From Nitrosomonas sp. (lineage in GTDB: Bacteria; Pseudomonadota; Gammaproteobacteria; Burkholderiales; Nitrosomonadaceae): a stretch of DNA of 64,000 bases. Both the position numbers and the translations under genes were made by a program. The notes beneath the pieces were generated by a model that worked only from the letters and a program-made list of their open reading frames with translations, was not told the origin of the DNA and did no database searches. Shown here one piece after another: positions 18,693 through 28,167 of the stretch (position 1 is the stretch's first letter; every line of letters starts with the position of its first letter). Where the stretch lies: contig JAJSDU010000011.1 of the NCBI GenBank assembly GCA_028577615.1, positions 1 to 64,000 on the forward strand. Direction: 5' to 3'.

Positions 18693-18758
18693 GGCTTCTT
18701 TTACTCCTCTATTGATGTGTAACGATTAGAATTCTGAACCGAATCAAGCGTGATTTCA

Positions 18759-18772
18759 TTGATCTGGATCAA
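18759..18772 (-). promoter_or_regulatory. perfect FNR/ANR-type binding site
   Basis: TTGAT-CTGG-ATCAA, a 10/10 match to the FNR consensus. It is centred about 73 bases upstream of the 44-residue membrane protein start. A CAGAAT hexamer lies where a -10 would put the site near -41.5. No plus-strand gene follows that it could serve. Confidence 0.75.
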
Positions 18773-18964
18773 AAGAATGTTATTTGCGAATCCAGGTGCT
18801 TGGAAACTCGCCGCCACTGAGTGCCAGGATTATTGTCGGGCGGGAAAATCAGATTCAGCTGTTATCATGCAGATATAGCCTTTATTTGCGGCCTGTGAGG
18901 AAAAGCGGGAATGTTATGGCAATCATTTTTGATGATGATTGCGCTGAAGGGTGTTACTTTAATT

Positions 18965-19342
18965 TCAGGAATCTTTTGAACAGGTTCTAACCGGCACCCA
19001 TTTGAAAGTGGCTGCAACCAGCGTGGCAAAAGCAATATAAATTAAAGTGAAAGCGTATTCCGGTAAGCGATAGAACAAAATTTTGTGCACCTGGTTTTGA
19101 ATAAAACTGCTTTCAGTTTCAATTGCACGTAATTCGTTTTCGAGCACGGTCAGCGGGCAGGCAACGCCAAGCAGCGATTCGGCGACGACGAACATAATGG
19201 CTGCCAGATGCAGATACCGGAACCACGGATTGCCAACAAACGACCATTTCAGCAAAGCGCCGACCCAGATCAATGGCAAGCTGCCGACAACAAACAGCAC
19301 GTATAGCAAATGAATCAATAGAATCGTGTCAGCTAGTGGCAT
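18965..19342 (-). CDS. DUF2784 membrane protein
   Basis: 125 residues with three to four hydrophobic segments (LLIHLLYVLFVVGSLPLIW, YLHLAAIMFVVAESLLG, YAFTLIYIAFATLVAATF). The pattern HLLYVLFV...WFRYLHL...CPLTVLEN matches the DUF2784 family, an inner-membrane protein of unknown function. It lies just downstream of the tlpA-like gene on the same strand with a 72-base gap, so it may belong to the dsbD-tlpA transcript. Confidence 0.88.
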   Translation of the reverse strand: MPLADTILLIHLLYVLFVVGSLPLIWVGALLKWSFVGNPWFRYLHLAAIMFVVAESLLGVACPLTVLENELRAIETESSFIQNQVHKILFYRLPEYAFTLIYIAFATLVAATFKWVPVRTCSKDS

Positions 19343-19414
19343 GGTGGCGAGCCGGCAAGGTGTTCCAGGGTTTCAAAGCTGTGTCGCCAATTGCATCATC
19401 TTGTGATCAGTCTG

Positions 19415-20002
19415 TTAGTGGTTATGCGTGGCGGGTAAGGCATCAGACGATTGCTGCAGCAATGGAATTACTGTTTTTTCCAGCGTGCGCTGATGAACAC
19501 GACCCAGAAAGGTTTCAGCAATTTTGCCCTGCTGATCGAAGACGACGGTATATGGCAGCACAGACATCTGATTGCCGGCGGCTTCAGCAAATGCCATTGC
19601 GTCAAGGCCGCCGATCAGAACGGGATAATTGATGCCGAATTCCTTACTGTAAGGGATGACTTTATCTTCACGGTCAATGGCAATACCGATAAACATCAGA
19701 CCCTGATCTCCAAATTTGTTCTGCATGTCGATGAATTCAGGAATCTCTTCCCGGCAGGGTGTGCACCAGGTCGCCCAGAAATTAACAACCAAGACATTGC
19801 CCTGCCATTGCGATACAGCCTGCATGTTACCTTCTGTATCCGGTAGATTCACAGACAGAATGGCCGTAGCGCCTTGCTTGCTGATTGCTTCCGGCAATGG
19901 TGGCTGAGGCCCGTCCATGAAATAGGCGCGAAACCATACGCCAGCGCTCAGCGCAACAATGGCGGCGGCGGCGAATAAAATAATTTGACTGAGTCTGGAC
20001 AT
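19415..20002 (-). CDS. TlpA family thiol:disulfide oxidoreductase
   Basis: 195 residues. An N-terminal membrane anchor or signal covers about 5-28. The thioredoxin-fold domain has the active site WCTPC (Cys80, Cys83) inside LVVNFWATWCTPCREE, and the cis-Pro region LPYTVVFDQQG is intact. It acts in the periplasm as a reductant, for example in cytochrome c or copper-protein maturation. It is immediately downstream of dsbD (45 bases), which would supply electrons to it. Confidence 0.93.
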   Translation of the reverse strand: MSRLSQIILFAAAAIVALSAGVWFRAYFMDGPQPPLPEAISKQGATAILSVNLPDTEGNMQAVSQWQGNVLVVNFWATWCTPCREEIPEFIDMQNKFGDQGLMFIGIAIDREDKVIPYSKEFGINYPVLIGGLDAMAFAEAAGNQMSVLPYTVVFDQQGKIAETFLGRVHQRTLEKTVIPLLQQSSDALPATHNH

Positions 20003-20047
20003 AAGAAAACCTTTTAAGAAAAAGACTGCTGAAAAATAAGAAAATGA

Positions 20048-21991
20048 TTAAATCAGTACGGCATTGAGTACAGTCAGAAAATCCGTTTTGTTCAGGAAAC
20101 CAATGATTCGTATATCCGGAATTTCGTTACCCTGACGATCAATGAATAGAATACCGGGCGGTCCGAACAGATTAAAGCGCTTCAATAGTGCCAGGTCATC
20201 GGCTGTGCCATGGGTGACATCAATCTGTAGCAGGATGACATCCTTGAGTCGGGCTTTGACCTTGTCGTCGGAGAGTGTGAAGCGTTCCATTTCTTTGCAG
20301 GAAATGCACCAGTCAGCGTAAAAATCGACCATGACATATTGATTGTTACTGGCGGCCTGGACAATGCGTTCGTCAAGCTCGGCTATGGTTTTGACGCGCT
20401 CAAAGGGAATATGACCTTGTGAGCTATAGACTGAGCCGTCATTACTTCCAGTACTGGAAGCCGCGATACTGAATTTTGATAAAGGTTGCAGCACGTCGCG
20501 GCTGCCGGAAAGTACGCCGATCAGTAGCGCAATGCCAACGAGAAGTGAGATGACGCCAACGCCTTTGAGAAATTTCCGGAATCCCGATGCGCGATCCGGC
20601 AGCGGGTCAATGGCGTGCAGATAAATAGCCGATATGATCAGCAGGGCGGCCCACAACAGCATATGTACAACTTCATTGATCACCGGAGAAATGAGCCAAA
20701 TCGCCACGGCCAGCAGCAGTACACCGAAAAACTGTTTGATTGCCTCCATCCATGGCCCCGCTTTGGGAAGCAAAGCGCCTGCGGATGCGCCGAGCAGCAA
20801 TAATGGCACACCCATGCCGAGCGCCATGACAAAGAGCGCGGAACCGCCGAGTATAACGTCGCGGGTCTGGCTGATGTACAGGAGCGCTCCTGCAAGCGGC
20901 GCGGCGACACAGGGACCGACAATCAGGGCGGATAAAGCGCCCATGCCAAAAACCCCCGTCAACTGACCGCCTTTCAAGTGTCCGGCTTCTTCGGAAAGTT
21001 TACTTTGAATACTTCCGGGTATCTGTAAATCATAAAATCCGAACATGGACAGCGACAGCAGCACAAAAACAAAAGCAAATGTCCCTAATACCCAGGCATT
21101 CTGCAGTGCGGCGGACAGCATTGAACCGGATAGTCCGGCTACTACGCCGGCAATGGCGTAAGTGATCGCCATTCCAAACACGTAGGCCAGCGCCAGTATA
21201 AATCCGCGTTTTTTAGTCAAATGCTGGCCTCTTCTGGCAATAATCCCGGATAAAATCGGAAACATGGGGAAAACGCATGGCGTGAATGCGAGCAATAAAC
21301 CGATGCCGAAGAAGCCGGTCAGAATAAGCCAATAATTGCCGGTATCGAACATGCGGTCAATTTTGTAAGCTTCGGTTTCGATAACAGGCGCACGGGATTG
21401 CGGGGACAGTTCAAAGAGGTCGGCAGTGGCATCATAAGGCCCTGCCGCTGCCTGCCCGCTGACCGCATTCGCTACGGCATCAATGGCTTTTAATGCCGGT
21501 AAAGACAGATTGATGTCTTTCTTAATCGGCGCATAACAGACGCCGACCGGTTCATTGCAACCCTGATAGGTTGCGGCGAGCGCCAAGTTCTGCTCCGGAG
21601 CGGGCGCTTCGCGTCTCAATGAAATAATGGCCTGAAAAGGTTCGTAAAAAACTTCTACATGCCCGAAAGTCAGGTCTTCCTTCATTTTGCCTTTGGGCAA
21701 TGTTACTTTTTCGATAAAAATACCCGGCTCGTGCGGCTCAAAAGCGATTTTGTCACGATAGAGGTAATAATTTTTTGCCGGGGTGAATTTTGCAATCAGC
21801 GTATTCGCATCCCGGACATCGACAGACATTTTGAAAGCCTCGTCCGGCGGCAGCAGCTCCTGCTGGTTTTGCTGACCCAGATTGATACCCAGTTCCTGCA
21901 GTTTTGAAAATAAGCTGAAGCCATTTTCCTGTGCGACGGCAGGCGTACTCGCCAAAGAAAAAAGCAATAGGAGGATCGGAAATAAATGCAT
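20048..21991 (-). CDS. dsbD: thiol:disulfide interchange protein DsbD
   Basis: 647 residues with the full three-part layout. A signal peptide (1-20) precedes the periplasmic alpha domain with Cys145 and Cys152 (CNEPVGVC). Eight membrane helices follow from about 220 to 500 with the central Cys in TPCVFPMFPILS and GPCVAAPLAG. The C-terminal thioredoxin domain has Cys562 and Cys565 (ADWCISCKEM). It carries electrons from cytoplasmic thioredoxin to periplasmic thiol proteins. It is the first gene of a probable operon with tlpA and DUF2784; cutA lies 73 bases upstream on the same strand. Confidence 0.96.
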   Translation of the reverse strand: MHLFPILLLLFSLASTPAVAQENGFSLFSKLQELGINLGQQNQQELLPPDEAFKMSVDVRDANTLIAKFTPAKNYYLYRDKIAFEPHEPGIFIEKVTLPKGKMKEDLTFGHVEVFYEPFQAIISLRREAPAPEQNLALAATYQGCNEPVGVCYAPIKKDINLSLPALKAIDAVANAVSGQAAAGPYDATADLFELSPQSRAPVIETEAYKIDRMFDTGNYWLILTGFFGIGLLLAFTPCVFPMFPILSGIIARRGQHLTKKRGFILALAYVFGMAITYAIAGVVAGLSGSMLSAALQNAWVLGTFAFVFVLLSLSMFGFYDLQIPGSIQSKLSEEAGHLKGGQLTGVFGMGALSALIVGPCVAAPLAGALLYISQTRDVILGGSALFVMALGMGVPLLLLGASAGALLPKAGPWMEAIKQFFGVLLLAVAIWLISPVINEVVHMLLWAALLIISAIYLHAIDPLPDRASGFRKFLKGVGVISLLVGIALLIGVLSGSRDVLQPLSKFSIAASSTGSNDGSVYSSQGHIPFERVKTIAELDERIVQAASNNQYVMVDFYADWCISCKEMERFTLSDDKVKARLKDVILLQIDVTHGTADDLALLKRFNLFGPPGILFIDRQGNEIPDIRIIGFLNKTDFLTVLNAVLI

Positions 21992-22064
21992 AATGTTATT
22001 AAGTGCCTAATGGGTAAAGAAGTAATCTGCTTTTTTACGCTGTATTTTGTATGTGCGCGGATGA

Positions 22065-22382
22065 TCAGGATGTTTCATCCATAATCCATTGTAAATAAGC
22101 AGGTAGTCCGTCTGTTACAGGGACAGTTATGATTTCCGGTAGTTCATAGGGATGCATGGCGTTGATGATCTGCTCAACACGGTTATAATGTTTTTGCTGG
22201 GTTTTAATAAAAACCGGTAATTCTTCAGCTGATTCTGTTCTATCCTGCCAGCGATAAACTGATGTGCAGGCGGATAGGATATTGACGCACGCAGCAAGAC
22301 GCATGTCGATCAATTCCTGTGCAAGCGCGGCGGCGCTTTCATTATCCGGGAAATTGGTGATAATCAGAATAGCTTGTGTCAT
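22065..22382 (-). CDS. cutA: divalent-cation tolerance protein CutA
   Basis: 105 residues, a typical CutA length. The conserved features are ACVNI, SVYRW..(K/R)TESAEELPVFIKT and HPYELPEII. CutA is a small trimeric cytoplasmic protein with a ferredoxin-like fold, linked to copper tolerance in E. coli although its direct role is debated. It is just upstream of dsbD on the same strand, an arrangement also seen in E. coli. Confidence 0.95.
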   Translation of the reverse strand: MTQAILIITNFPDNESAAALAQELIDMRLAACVNILSACTSVYRWQDRTESAEELPVFIKTQQKHYNRVEQIINAMHPYELPEIITVPVTDGLPAYLQWIMDETS

Positions 22383-22557
22383 GAGCGATTACTGCGAAAT
22401 ATGAACGATTGACGCGTATTATTTTAACGCGGTTATCAGTCCTTGTGACTAAAAGAGCATTCAAAGAACATTATCGATAAAACAGGATGAAGCCGGCTTT
22501 GCAATTGGACCAGGCAAATCAGATCACTTGGCTTGAACGATACAGGGAAACAGGAAT

Positions 22558-22755
22558 ATGAAACGTTTTTTTTTATTAATACAGATACTCGCTCTGTTAA
22601 CGCCAGTTACGGTATTTTTGGGTTACATTGTGATTGATGATGGCGATCAATTTACCGCGGAGCATTACATGATAACAGCAATCAGCGCGCTTCCTTTCTG
22701 TATTGCGCTGCTGGTTAAATTTTTAATGTCGGGCGTGGATAAAAAATCCGACTGA
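22558..22755 (+). CDS. 65-residue two-span membrane protein
   Basis: A small frame with a suitable ribosome binding site (AGGAAT just before the ATG). Two hydrophobic helices (FFLLIQILALLTPVTVFLGYI and YMITAISALPFCIALLVKFL) are separated by an acidic loop with a His. I do not recognise the family. It precedes glpK by 16 bases on the same strand, so the two are probably co-transcribed. No role in glycerol uptake can be claimed; it is far too short for GlpF. Confidence 0.65.
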   Translation: MKRFFLLIQILALLTPVTVFLGYIVIDDGDQFTAEHYMITAISALPFCIALLVKFLMSGVDKKSD

Positions 22756-22771
22756 CACAAAATTACCGCGA

Positions 22772-24280
22772 ATGGTATCGAAGTCCCGTTTTGCCCTCCT
22801 CGCCATAGATCAGGGCACGACTAGTACCCGTGCAATTCTATTTTCCGATAGAGGCAAAGTATTGTCTGTCAGGCAAAAAGAGCTGACTTTGCTTTGTCCG
22901 CGGAAAGGGTGGGTGGAACAGAATCCTGAAGCGATCTGGAATGATATGCTTCGGGTCAGTCGCGAAGCGATCAGAGACGCGCAAAATGCTGATTTAACGA
23001 TTGCAGCTATTGGCATCACGAACCAGCGTGAAACGACGCTGATCTGGGATCGTAAAACAGGACGGCCTGTTTATAACGCGATTGTCTGGCAGGATCGCAG
23101 GACAGCGGATGATTGCGAGAAGCTTAAAAGCGCGGGTCATGAGCAAAATTTTATCGAGAAAACAGGCCTGCTTATTGATCCCTATTTTTCGGCGACCAAG
23201 ATCGCCTGGATACTCGATCATGTGCCGGGTGTCAGAGCGCGCGCAGAAAACGGTGATCTGGCTTTCGGGACAATCGATACATTTCTACTGTGGCGGTTAA
23301 CTGGCGGGAAGGTGCATGCCACCGACATCACCAATGCATCGCGAACTATGCTGTATGATATTGTACGCCAGCAATGGGACGATGATCTGATCAGGCTGTT
23401 TAATATTCCTGCGGCTGTTTTACCGGACGTCAAAGCCAATGTCGCGGATTTCGGCCAGACAGCGCCGGATCTGTTCGGCGCATCCTATGCCGTTGGCGGC
23501 ATGGCTGGCGATCAACACGCCGCGTTGATAGGTCAGGCCTGTTTCGAATCCGGCATGATCAAAGCCACCTATGGCACCGGATGCTTTGCGTTGATGAATA
23601 TCGGTACAGACTTTGCCACTTCTAAAAATAGATTAATCACAACAGTCGGATACCGTATTAACGGCGATACGTATTATGCTGTCGAAGGTTCCATTTTTAA
23701 CGCCGGTACAGCGATCCAATGGCTGCGTGATAATCTCGGATTGCTCGTTGATGCGCAGCAAAGTGAATCCGCCGCATTGTCAGTGCCTGACAGCAATGAA
23801 GTCTATTTTGTACCGGCGTTTACCGGATTGGGAGCGCCTTACTGGCAACCGCAGGCGCGCGCGGCCATTATCGGGCTAAGCCGGGAAAGTCACAGCGCGC
23901 ACATTATTCGCGCCGCGCTGGAAGCGCAAGCCTACCAGAGTCGCGATTTAATGGAAGCAATGGCTGCCGATTGCGGCAGTGAAAGCCGGTCTCCAGAAAG
24001 TTGCGTGTTGCGCATCGATGGCGGTATGGCGGGAAATGCATTCATGTGCCAGTTTCTTGCCGATATGATCAACCGGGTCGTTGAAGTTCCTGTTGTCCAG
24101 GAAAGTACCGCATGGGGCGCAGCAGCCCTTGCGGGCCTGCAAAGCAATGTTTTTATGGATTTGACGGATATTTCCAGCAGCTGGTCATGCATGCGCCGCT
24201 ATCAACCGGCAATGGATGCCTCTAAGAGGCATATGCTCTATGCGGGGTGGAAAAATGCCGTGAAGCGTGTCTTGAGATGA
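22772..24280 (+). CDS. glpK: glycerol kinase
   Basis: 502 residues, the standard length. The FGGY-kinase phosphate loop DQGTTSTRAILF starts at residue 13, followed by VGWVEQNPEAIW, the IVWQDRRTAD substrate motif and GGMAGNAFMCQFLADM in the C-terminal signature. The enzyme phosphorylates glycerol to glycerol 3-phosphate with ATP. No glpF or glpD is adjacent; only a small membrane protein precedes it. Confidence 0.95.
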   Translation: MVSKSRFALLAIDQGTTSTRAILFSDRGKVLSVRQKELTLLCPRKGWVEQNPEAIWNDMLRVSREAIRDAQNADLTIAAIGITNQRETTLIWDRKTGRPVYNAIVWQDRRTADDCEKLKSAGHEQNFIEKTGLLIDPYFSATKIAWILDHVPGVRARAENGDLAFGTIDTFLLWRLTGGKVHATDITNASRTMLYDIVRQQWDDDLIRLFNIPAAVLPDVKANVADFGQTAPDLFGASYAVGGMAGDQHAALIGQACFESGMIKATYGTGCFALMNIGTDFATSKNRLITTVGYRINGDTYYAVEGSIFNAGTAIQWLRDNLGLLVDAQQSESAALSVPDSNEVYFVPAFTGLGAPYWQPQARAAIIGLSRESHSAHIIRAALEAQAYQSRDLMEAMAADCGSESRSPESCVLRIDGGMAGNAFMCQFLADMINRVVEVPVVQESTAWGAAALAGLQSNVFMDLTDISSSWSCMRRYQPAMDASKRHMLYAGWKNAVKRVLR

Positions 24281-24689
24281 GGTATGCCTGATGGATCGCA
24301 TCCGACGCTTATGATGATATGCGCCGTGTGCTGATTCAATTTCATAGAGTAATGATGTGTATGCTTAACCGTGCGCTGTTAGCCTGTACCGTTTGCAGGA
24401 ATTATCCTGGAATTCCAATTAACTCAAATCAATCTTTCCGGGGAGCGTTAATAATGGCTATGTCATCAGAAATTATCCTGACGGATGACTTCTCTCTGGA
24501 GTCCAGTAAAATCTGCAAGTTACGAAGAAACGCAGCAGAATCAAAGGAGGATGACAAGGGTAATGAATAAAATCCAGCTTCAGACAGGCTTGTCACTACA
24601 TGAATTTCCGTGTCTTTGGCCGCGTATGTGAAATGCTAATAGACCATAATATCAGTTGCGCCGCGGACAAGACAGTATGTTATCCGTCC
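24281..24689. other. gap between glpK and the heme oxygenase, with a possible small frame
   Basis: This stretch holds no recognised gene. A 38-codon frame from the ATG at 24454 to 24570 has a fair ribosome binding site (GGGGAG) and encodes a charged peptide, and a 22-codon frame starts within its end (24561). Either could be a leader for the heme oxygenase/phytochrome transcript. AAGGAGGATGACAAGG at 24544-24560 is a strong Shine-Dalgarno-like element. Confidence 0.35.
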
Positions 24690-25298
24690 ATGCATTCAGC
24701 TTTAAAATACGAAACACTGCAATTACACCGGCAACTTGACTCCCTTCCCAATCTCAGAATACTTCTGCAGCCTGCACTGAGTATGGCTGAATATCGCCGC
24801 ATCATGGCAGCTTATGCGCAAGTTTACTCCCACGTGGAGCAACATTTAATTCAAATGGAGAAAACCATAACTCTCGATACATTACCTGGGTACACGCCCA
24901 GATTGCCTTCACTTTGCGACGATTTGCGGTCTTTGGCGATGCCTGTCGATTTGCAGCAATCTGAAGCACTAATGACTTCACAATTAACCCAGCATCAAGG
25001 GATATTTCACTACATCGGTTTGCGTTATGTGCTCGAAGGCGCCACTCAAGGCAGCAAATTTATTGCAAGACGCCTCGAAAAAAATTTTCCGTTATTGGCA
25101 TCAAAAGCATTTTCTTTCTGGAATATGCAGCTGGAAGTGTCCAGACAATGGCCGCAGTTTTGTGAATTCATTAACCAACCCGTGAAATGCAGGGCATGCG
25201 AACGGCAAATGATCCAGGCGGCAGAAAATACTTTCCAGATTTTTATTGAATGTTTCAGTTTTCCAGGGAGACAACATGAAGAACGCCTCTTTTGGTGA
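24690..25298 (+). CDS. bphO: biliverdin-producing heme oxygenase
   Basis: 202 residues from the ATG at 24690, chosen because family N-termini start just before the helix with the proximal heme His (ALKYETLQLHRQLDS, His13). An upstream ATG in the same frame (24600) would add 30 non-conserved residues. The helical body includes YVLEGATQGSKFIARRL, the distal helix motif of bacterial heme oxygenases. It opens heme to biliverdin, the chromophore of bacteriophytochromes. Its end overlaps the start of the phytochrome gene by 23 bases, so the two are one transcription unit and the product is supplied directly to BphP. Confidence 0.88.
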   Translation: MHSALKYETLQLHRQLDSLPNLRILLQPALSMAEYRRIMAAYAQVYSHVEQHLIQMEKTITLDTLPGYTPRLPSLCDDLRSLAMPVDLQQSEALMTSQLTQHQGIFHYIGLRYVLEGATQGSKFIARRLEKNFPLLASKAFSFWNMQLEVSRQWPQFCEFINQPVKCRACERQMIQAAENTFQIFIECFSFPGRQHEERLFW

Positions 25299-28053
25299 CT
25301 GCAAACAGGCTGACCTGCATTTTGCAGACCAAATTCAATCCTACGGCGCGCTCGTTGCAATTGACAAACGAACACAACGCATTTGCGCCTGCTCTGCCAA
25401 TACAGTATCTTTTGTCGGAAGTGCGCCTGAAAGTCTGCTCGGACAAAACTGGAGCACATTGTTCACCCCCGCACAGATAGAAAGCTTATTCAAACCTGTT
25501 GACAAACCAGGTAATGAAGTGCTGTTGATACAGCGAACAGAACTCCATCAGAAACCGGTTCTAATCTCCAATCACTCAATCCGCAACATTACGCTGGTCG
25601 AGATCGAGCATGATCCATCAGCATCTGGCTTTGATTCATTCCACTTCTCCGATACCATCACGTATCTTCATGCCCTGGCTGCCACTCCTACCGTGGAAGC
25701 AGCCGCAGAACTTTTGATGAAAAAAATAGCAGCCGTCACGCAATTCGATCGGGTAATGTTATACAAATTTCTGCCGGAATGGCACGGCGAAGTGATTGCC
25801 GAGTCTTTACGTCCAGGGGTCGAAGGGTTTATGGGATTAAGATTTCCGGCCGGCGATATCCCCGCCAATGCACGGCGGTTATATCTTCTCAACTGGCAAC
25901 GGGCGATTGCCGACGTCTATTCTGAACCGGTGCCTGTTCTGATTGCGCCAAACTGCGAACCGATCGACTTCACCTATTCCCAGCTCAGAGCGGTGCATCC
26001 AGTCCATATCCAGTATCTAAAAAATATCGGCACCGTGGCGTCCTTTAGTATTTCCATAGTGGTGGCAGGCAAGCTCTGGGGGCTGATTGCCTGTCATCAT
26101 CTCGCAGCAAGAAAGCCGTCACTGGCAGAGCGCCAGTTTTGTGAGCAGCTATCCCACATGACATCGATACGTATGTCGGACATGAACGCGATTCAGGACG
26201 AGCAATCACGGTTTGTTTACCGTGAAGCGCAGGCAGAAATAAAAGAAGCGCTCAACATGAGTGATTCGCATAAACATGCAATTAGCACACAGCTGACCCG
26301 AATGCGGCAGGCTTTCAATTCTCAAGGCATCTGGGCCCACTTTGACAGCCACGATTATTATAGCGGCGACATACCGGACGACGTCAGCCTCAGCATACTT
26401 AAAAACTGGCTGGAAACTTACGATAAGTCTGACATTACCGCAAGCAGTCGTATCCATTCAGCATTTGCCAAATATCCGGCGTTGGTGCGCTTTGCCAGCG
26501 GGGTGATGCATATTCCCCTGATCGATAACGATTTTATATTGCTGATGCGCTCGGAGCAAATCGAAACCGTCAACTGGGCGGGTAATCCACAGGCTTTGTC
26601 GGAAGAATCCGATGTACTGGATTTAACGCCACGTTCATCGTTCCAGAAATGGTCGCAGCTGGTCAGAGGTGTATCCGAGCCATGGCGGGATATCGATATC
26701 GAAGCAGCAATCAAATTACGTGAACTGCTGATTGACCATATCGAAAAAATCCAACTTGAAGCCTTGGCCCTGCATGATCCGCTGACTAAGCTGGCTAACC
26801 GGTACAAGTTTGAAAGGAAACTGCAGGAGGCTATCAAGCTGAGCATCCAGAACGATAGTCTGTCAGCGGTATACATGCTTGATCTGGACAAATTTAAACC
26901 GGTGAATGACACTTTGGGGCATGCCGCTGGCGATGAACTATTGATCAAAGTAGCGAAACGCTTGAAGAAGATCATTCGTGATAGAGATGTCGTGGCGCGA
27001 CTGGGTGGAGATGAATTTGCGATTATTCAACTTCATCTGAACAGTTGCGAGGATGCTCATATCACTGCAGAAAGAATACTGTCGGAAATTAGCCGGCCAT
27101 TCGATATTCTAAACCAGAAGATCGAAATTGGCGTCAGTATCGGTGTTGCAATTTGTCCGTTCCATTCGACTGAAGAACACGAGCTGCTTACGAATGCCGA
27201 CCTGGCCCTTTATCGGGCCAAGCACGCTGGCCGTAACGCGTTTAAGGTATTCACCCACAACATGCGATCGGATAAACAGCAAAAAGAATCCATGCGTTTA
27301 TCGCTGACCCAGGCCATGGAACGCGAAGAGTTCTCGTTCGTCTACCAGCCTGTTGTGAACGCCAGAACACGCATGCTGCATTCATTCGAAGCTTTTGCGC
27401 GCTGGATGCATCCAGAAAAGGGAATGCTTGAGGCGGCAGCATTTTTACCGCTGATCGAACAATACCAGCTCTCGCTTCAATTTGCGGAATGGGGAATAAA
27501 GCACTTGATTTTTCAAGCCAAGCAGTGGCAGAGACTTGGGCTGCCGCTGGCGCCAGTGAGTATCAACATGACGGATCGTCAATTCATCAGTCTCGATCTG
27601 CCAGGGTTATGTATGTCGGCAGCAAGCGTCAATGACATTGGCCTGGAATGGCTGCGATTCGATCTTGAGGAAGGCGCGCTACAAACGGGTTTTCGCATCA
27701 CAGCAGAAAAAATTGCAGCACTTGCGCATCTGGGAATAATGACGAATATCGACCATTTCGGACAAGGCCCAATTGCCCTGAGTAAAATAGCCGAACTGAA
27801 AATCAATCAACTGAAAATTTCGGGAAAACTATTCAGAAAAGATGATAAAGCGATCAAGAATGATGCAATGATCGCCATCATCAAGTCAATTGGCAAAGTC
27901 ATTCAAGTACCAGTCGTCGCAACACAAATCGAAACCGATCTAATGGAAAGCCACGCGATCCATGCCGGTGTGGATTATCTGCAAGGCTATTCGATCAGTA
28001 CCCATTTGACAGCCGGCAATGTGGAGGAATGGTTGCGGAACAAAATGGGATAG
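25276..28053 (+). CDS. bphP: bacteriophytochrome with GGDEF and degenerate EAL domains
   Basis: 925 residues from the ATG after GGGAGACAAC. The order is PAS (1-110) with the biliverdin-attaching Cys9, GAF (130-300) with PAGDIP (191-196; PASDIP in most phytochromes) and chromophore-pocket His241 and His244, and PHY (310-490) with the tongue motif PRSSFQKW (452-459). GGDEF (577-581) is intact with I-site R568xxD571. The EAL domain (680-925) has lost key residues: EAL is EAF (705-707), DD is DH (826-827), and the AEGVE glutamate is Thr883. It should therefore be a light-regulated diguanylate cyclase with a sensory or inactive EAL domain. This is strong for domains and inferred for activity. Confidence 0.93.
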   Translation: MKNASFGDCKQADLHFADQIQSYGALVAIDKRTQRICACSANTVSFVGSAPESLLGQNWSTLFTPAQIESLFKPVDKPGNEVLLIQRTELHQKPVLISNHSIRNITLVEIEHDPSASGFDSFHFSDTITYLHALAATPTVEAAAELLMKKIAAVTQFDRVMLYKFLPEWHGEVIAESLRPGVEGFMGLRFPAGDIPANARRLYLLNWQRAIADVYSEPVPVLIAPNCEPIDFTYSQLRAVHPVHIQYLKNIGTVASFSISIVVAGKLWGLIACHHLAARKPSLAERQFCEQLSHMTSIRMSDMNAIQDEQSRFVYREAQAEIKEALNMSDSHKHAISTQLTRMRQAFNSQGIWAHFDSHDYYSGDIPDDVSLSILKNWLETYDKSDITASSRIHSAFAKYPALVRFASGVMHIPLIDNDFILLMRSEQIETVNWAGNPQALSEESDVLDLTPRSSFQKWSQLVRGVSEPWRDIDIEAAIKLRELLIDHIEKIQLEALALHDPLTKLANRYKFERKLQEAIKLSIQNDSLSAVYMLDLDKFKPVNDTLGHAAGDELLIKVAKRLKKIIRDRDVVARLGGDEFAIIQLHLNSCEDAHITAERILSEISRPFDILNQKIEIGVSIGVAICPFHSTEEHELLTNADLALYRAKHAGRNAFKVFTHNMRSDKQQKESMRLSLTQAMEREEFSFVYQPVVNARTRMLHSFEAFARWMHPEKGMLEAAAFLPLIEQYQLSLQFAEWGIKHLIFQAKQWQRLGLPLAPVSINMTDRQFISLDLPGLCMSAASVNDIGLEWLRFDLEEGALQTGFRITAEKIAALAHLGIMTNIDHFGQGPIALSKIAELKINQLKISGKLFRKDDKAIKNDAMIAIIKSIGKVIQVPVVATQIETDLMESHAIHAGVDYLQGYSISTHLTAGNVEEWLRNKMG

Positions 28054-28167
28054 GCCTGGTTATCCATTATTCCCAGGTCTGAACAGTTATGGTCCAGTTC
28101 GTCGAGTATGCGGAATCAAGCAAGAAGCGTGCCGGCGGGGAGAGTCCAGCTTGACTGTATCACGCAT

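Noticed and set aside
18496..18729. 77-codon plus-strand frame over the small membrane protein
   Set aside because: It is the reverse of the 44-residue gene, whose ribosome binding site and membrane helix are better supported.
18784..18990. 68-codon plus-strand frame near the FNR box
   Set aside because: Starts with a non-ATG codon without a binding site and overlaps the end of DUF2784; the first residues recall nothing reliable.
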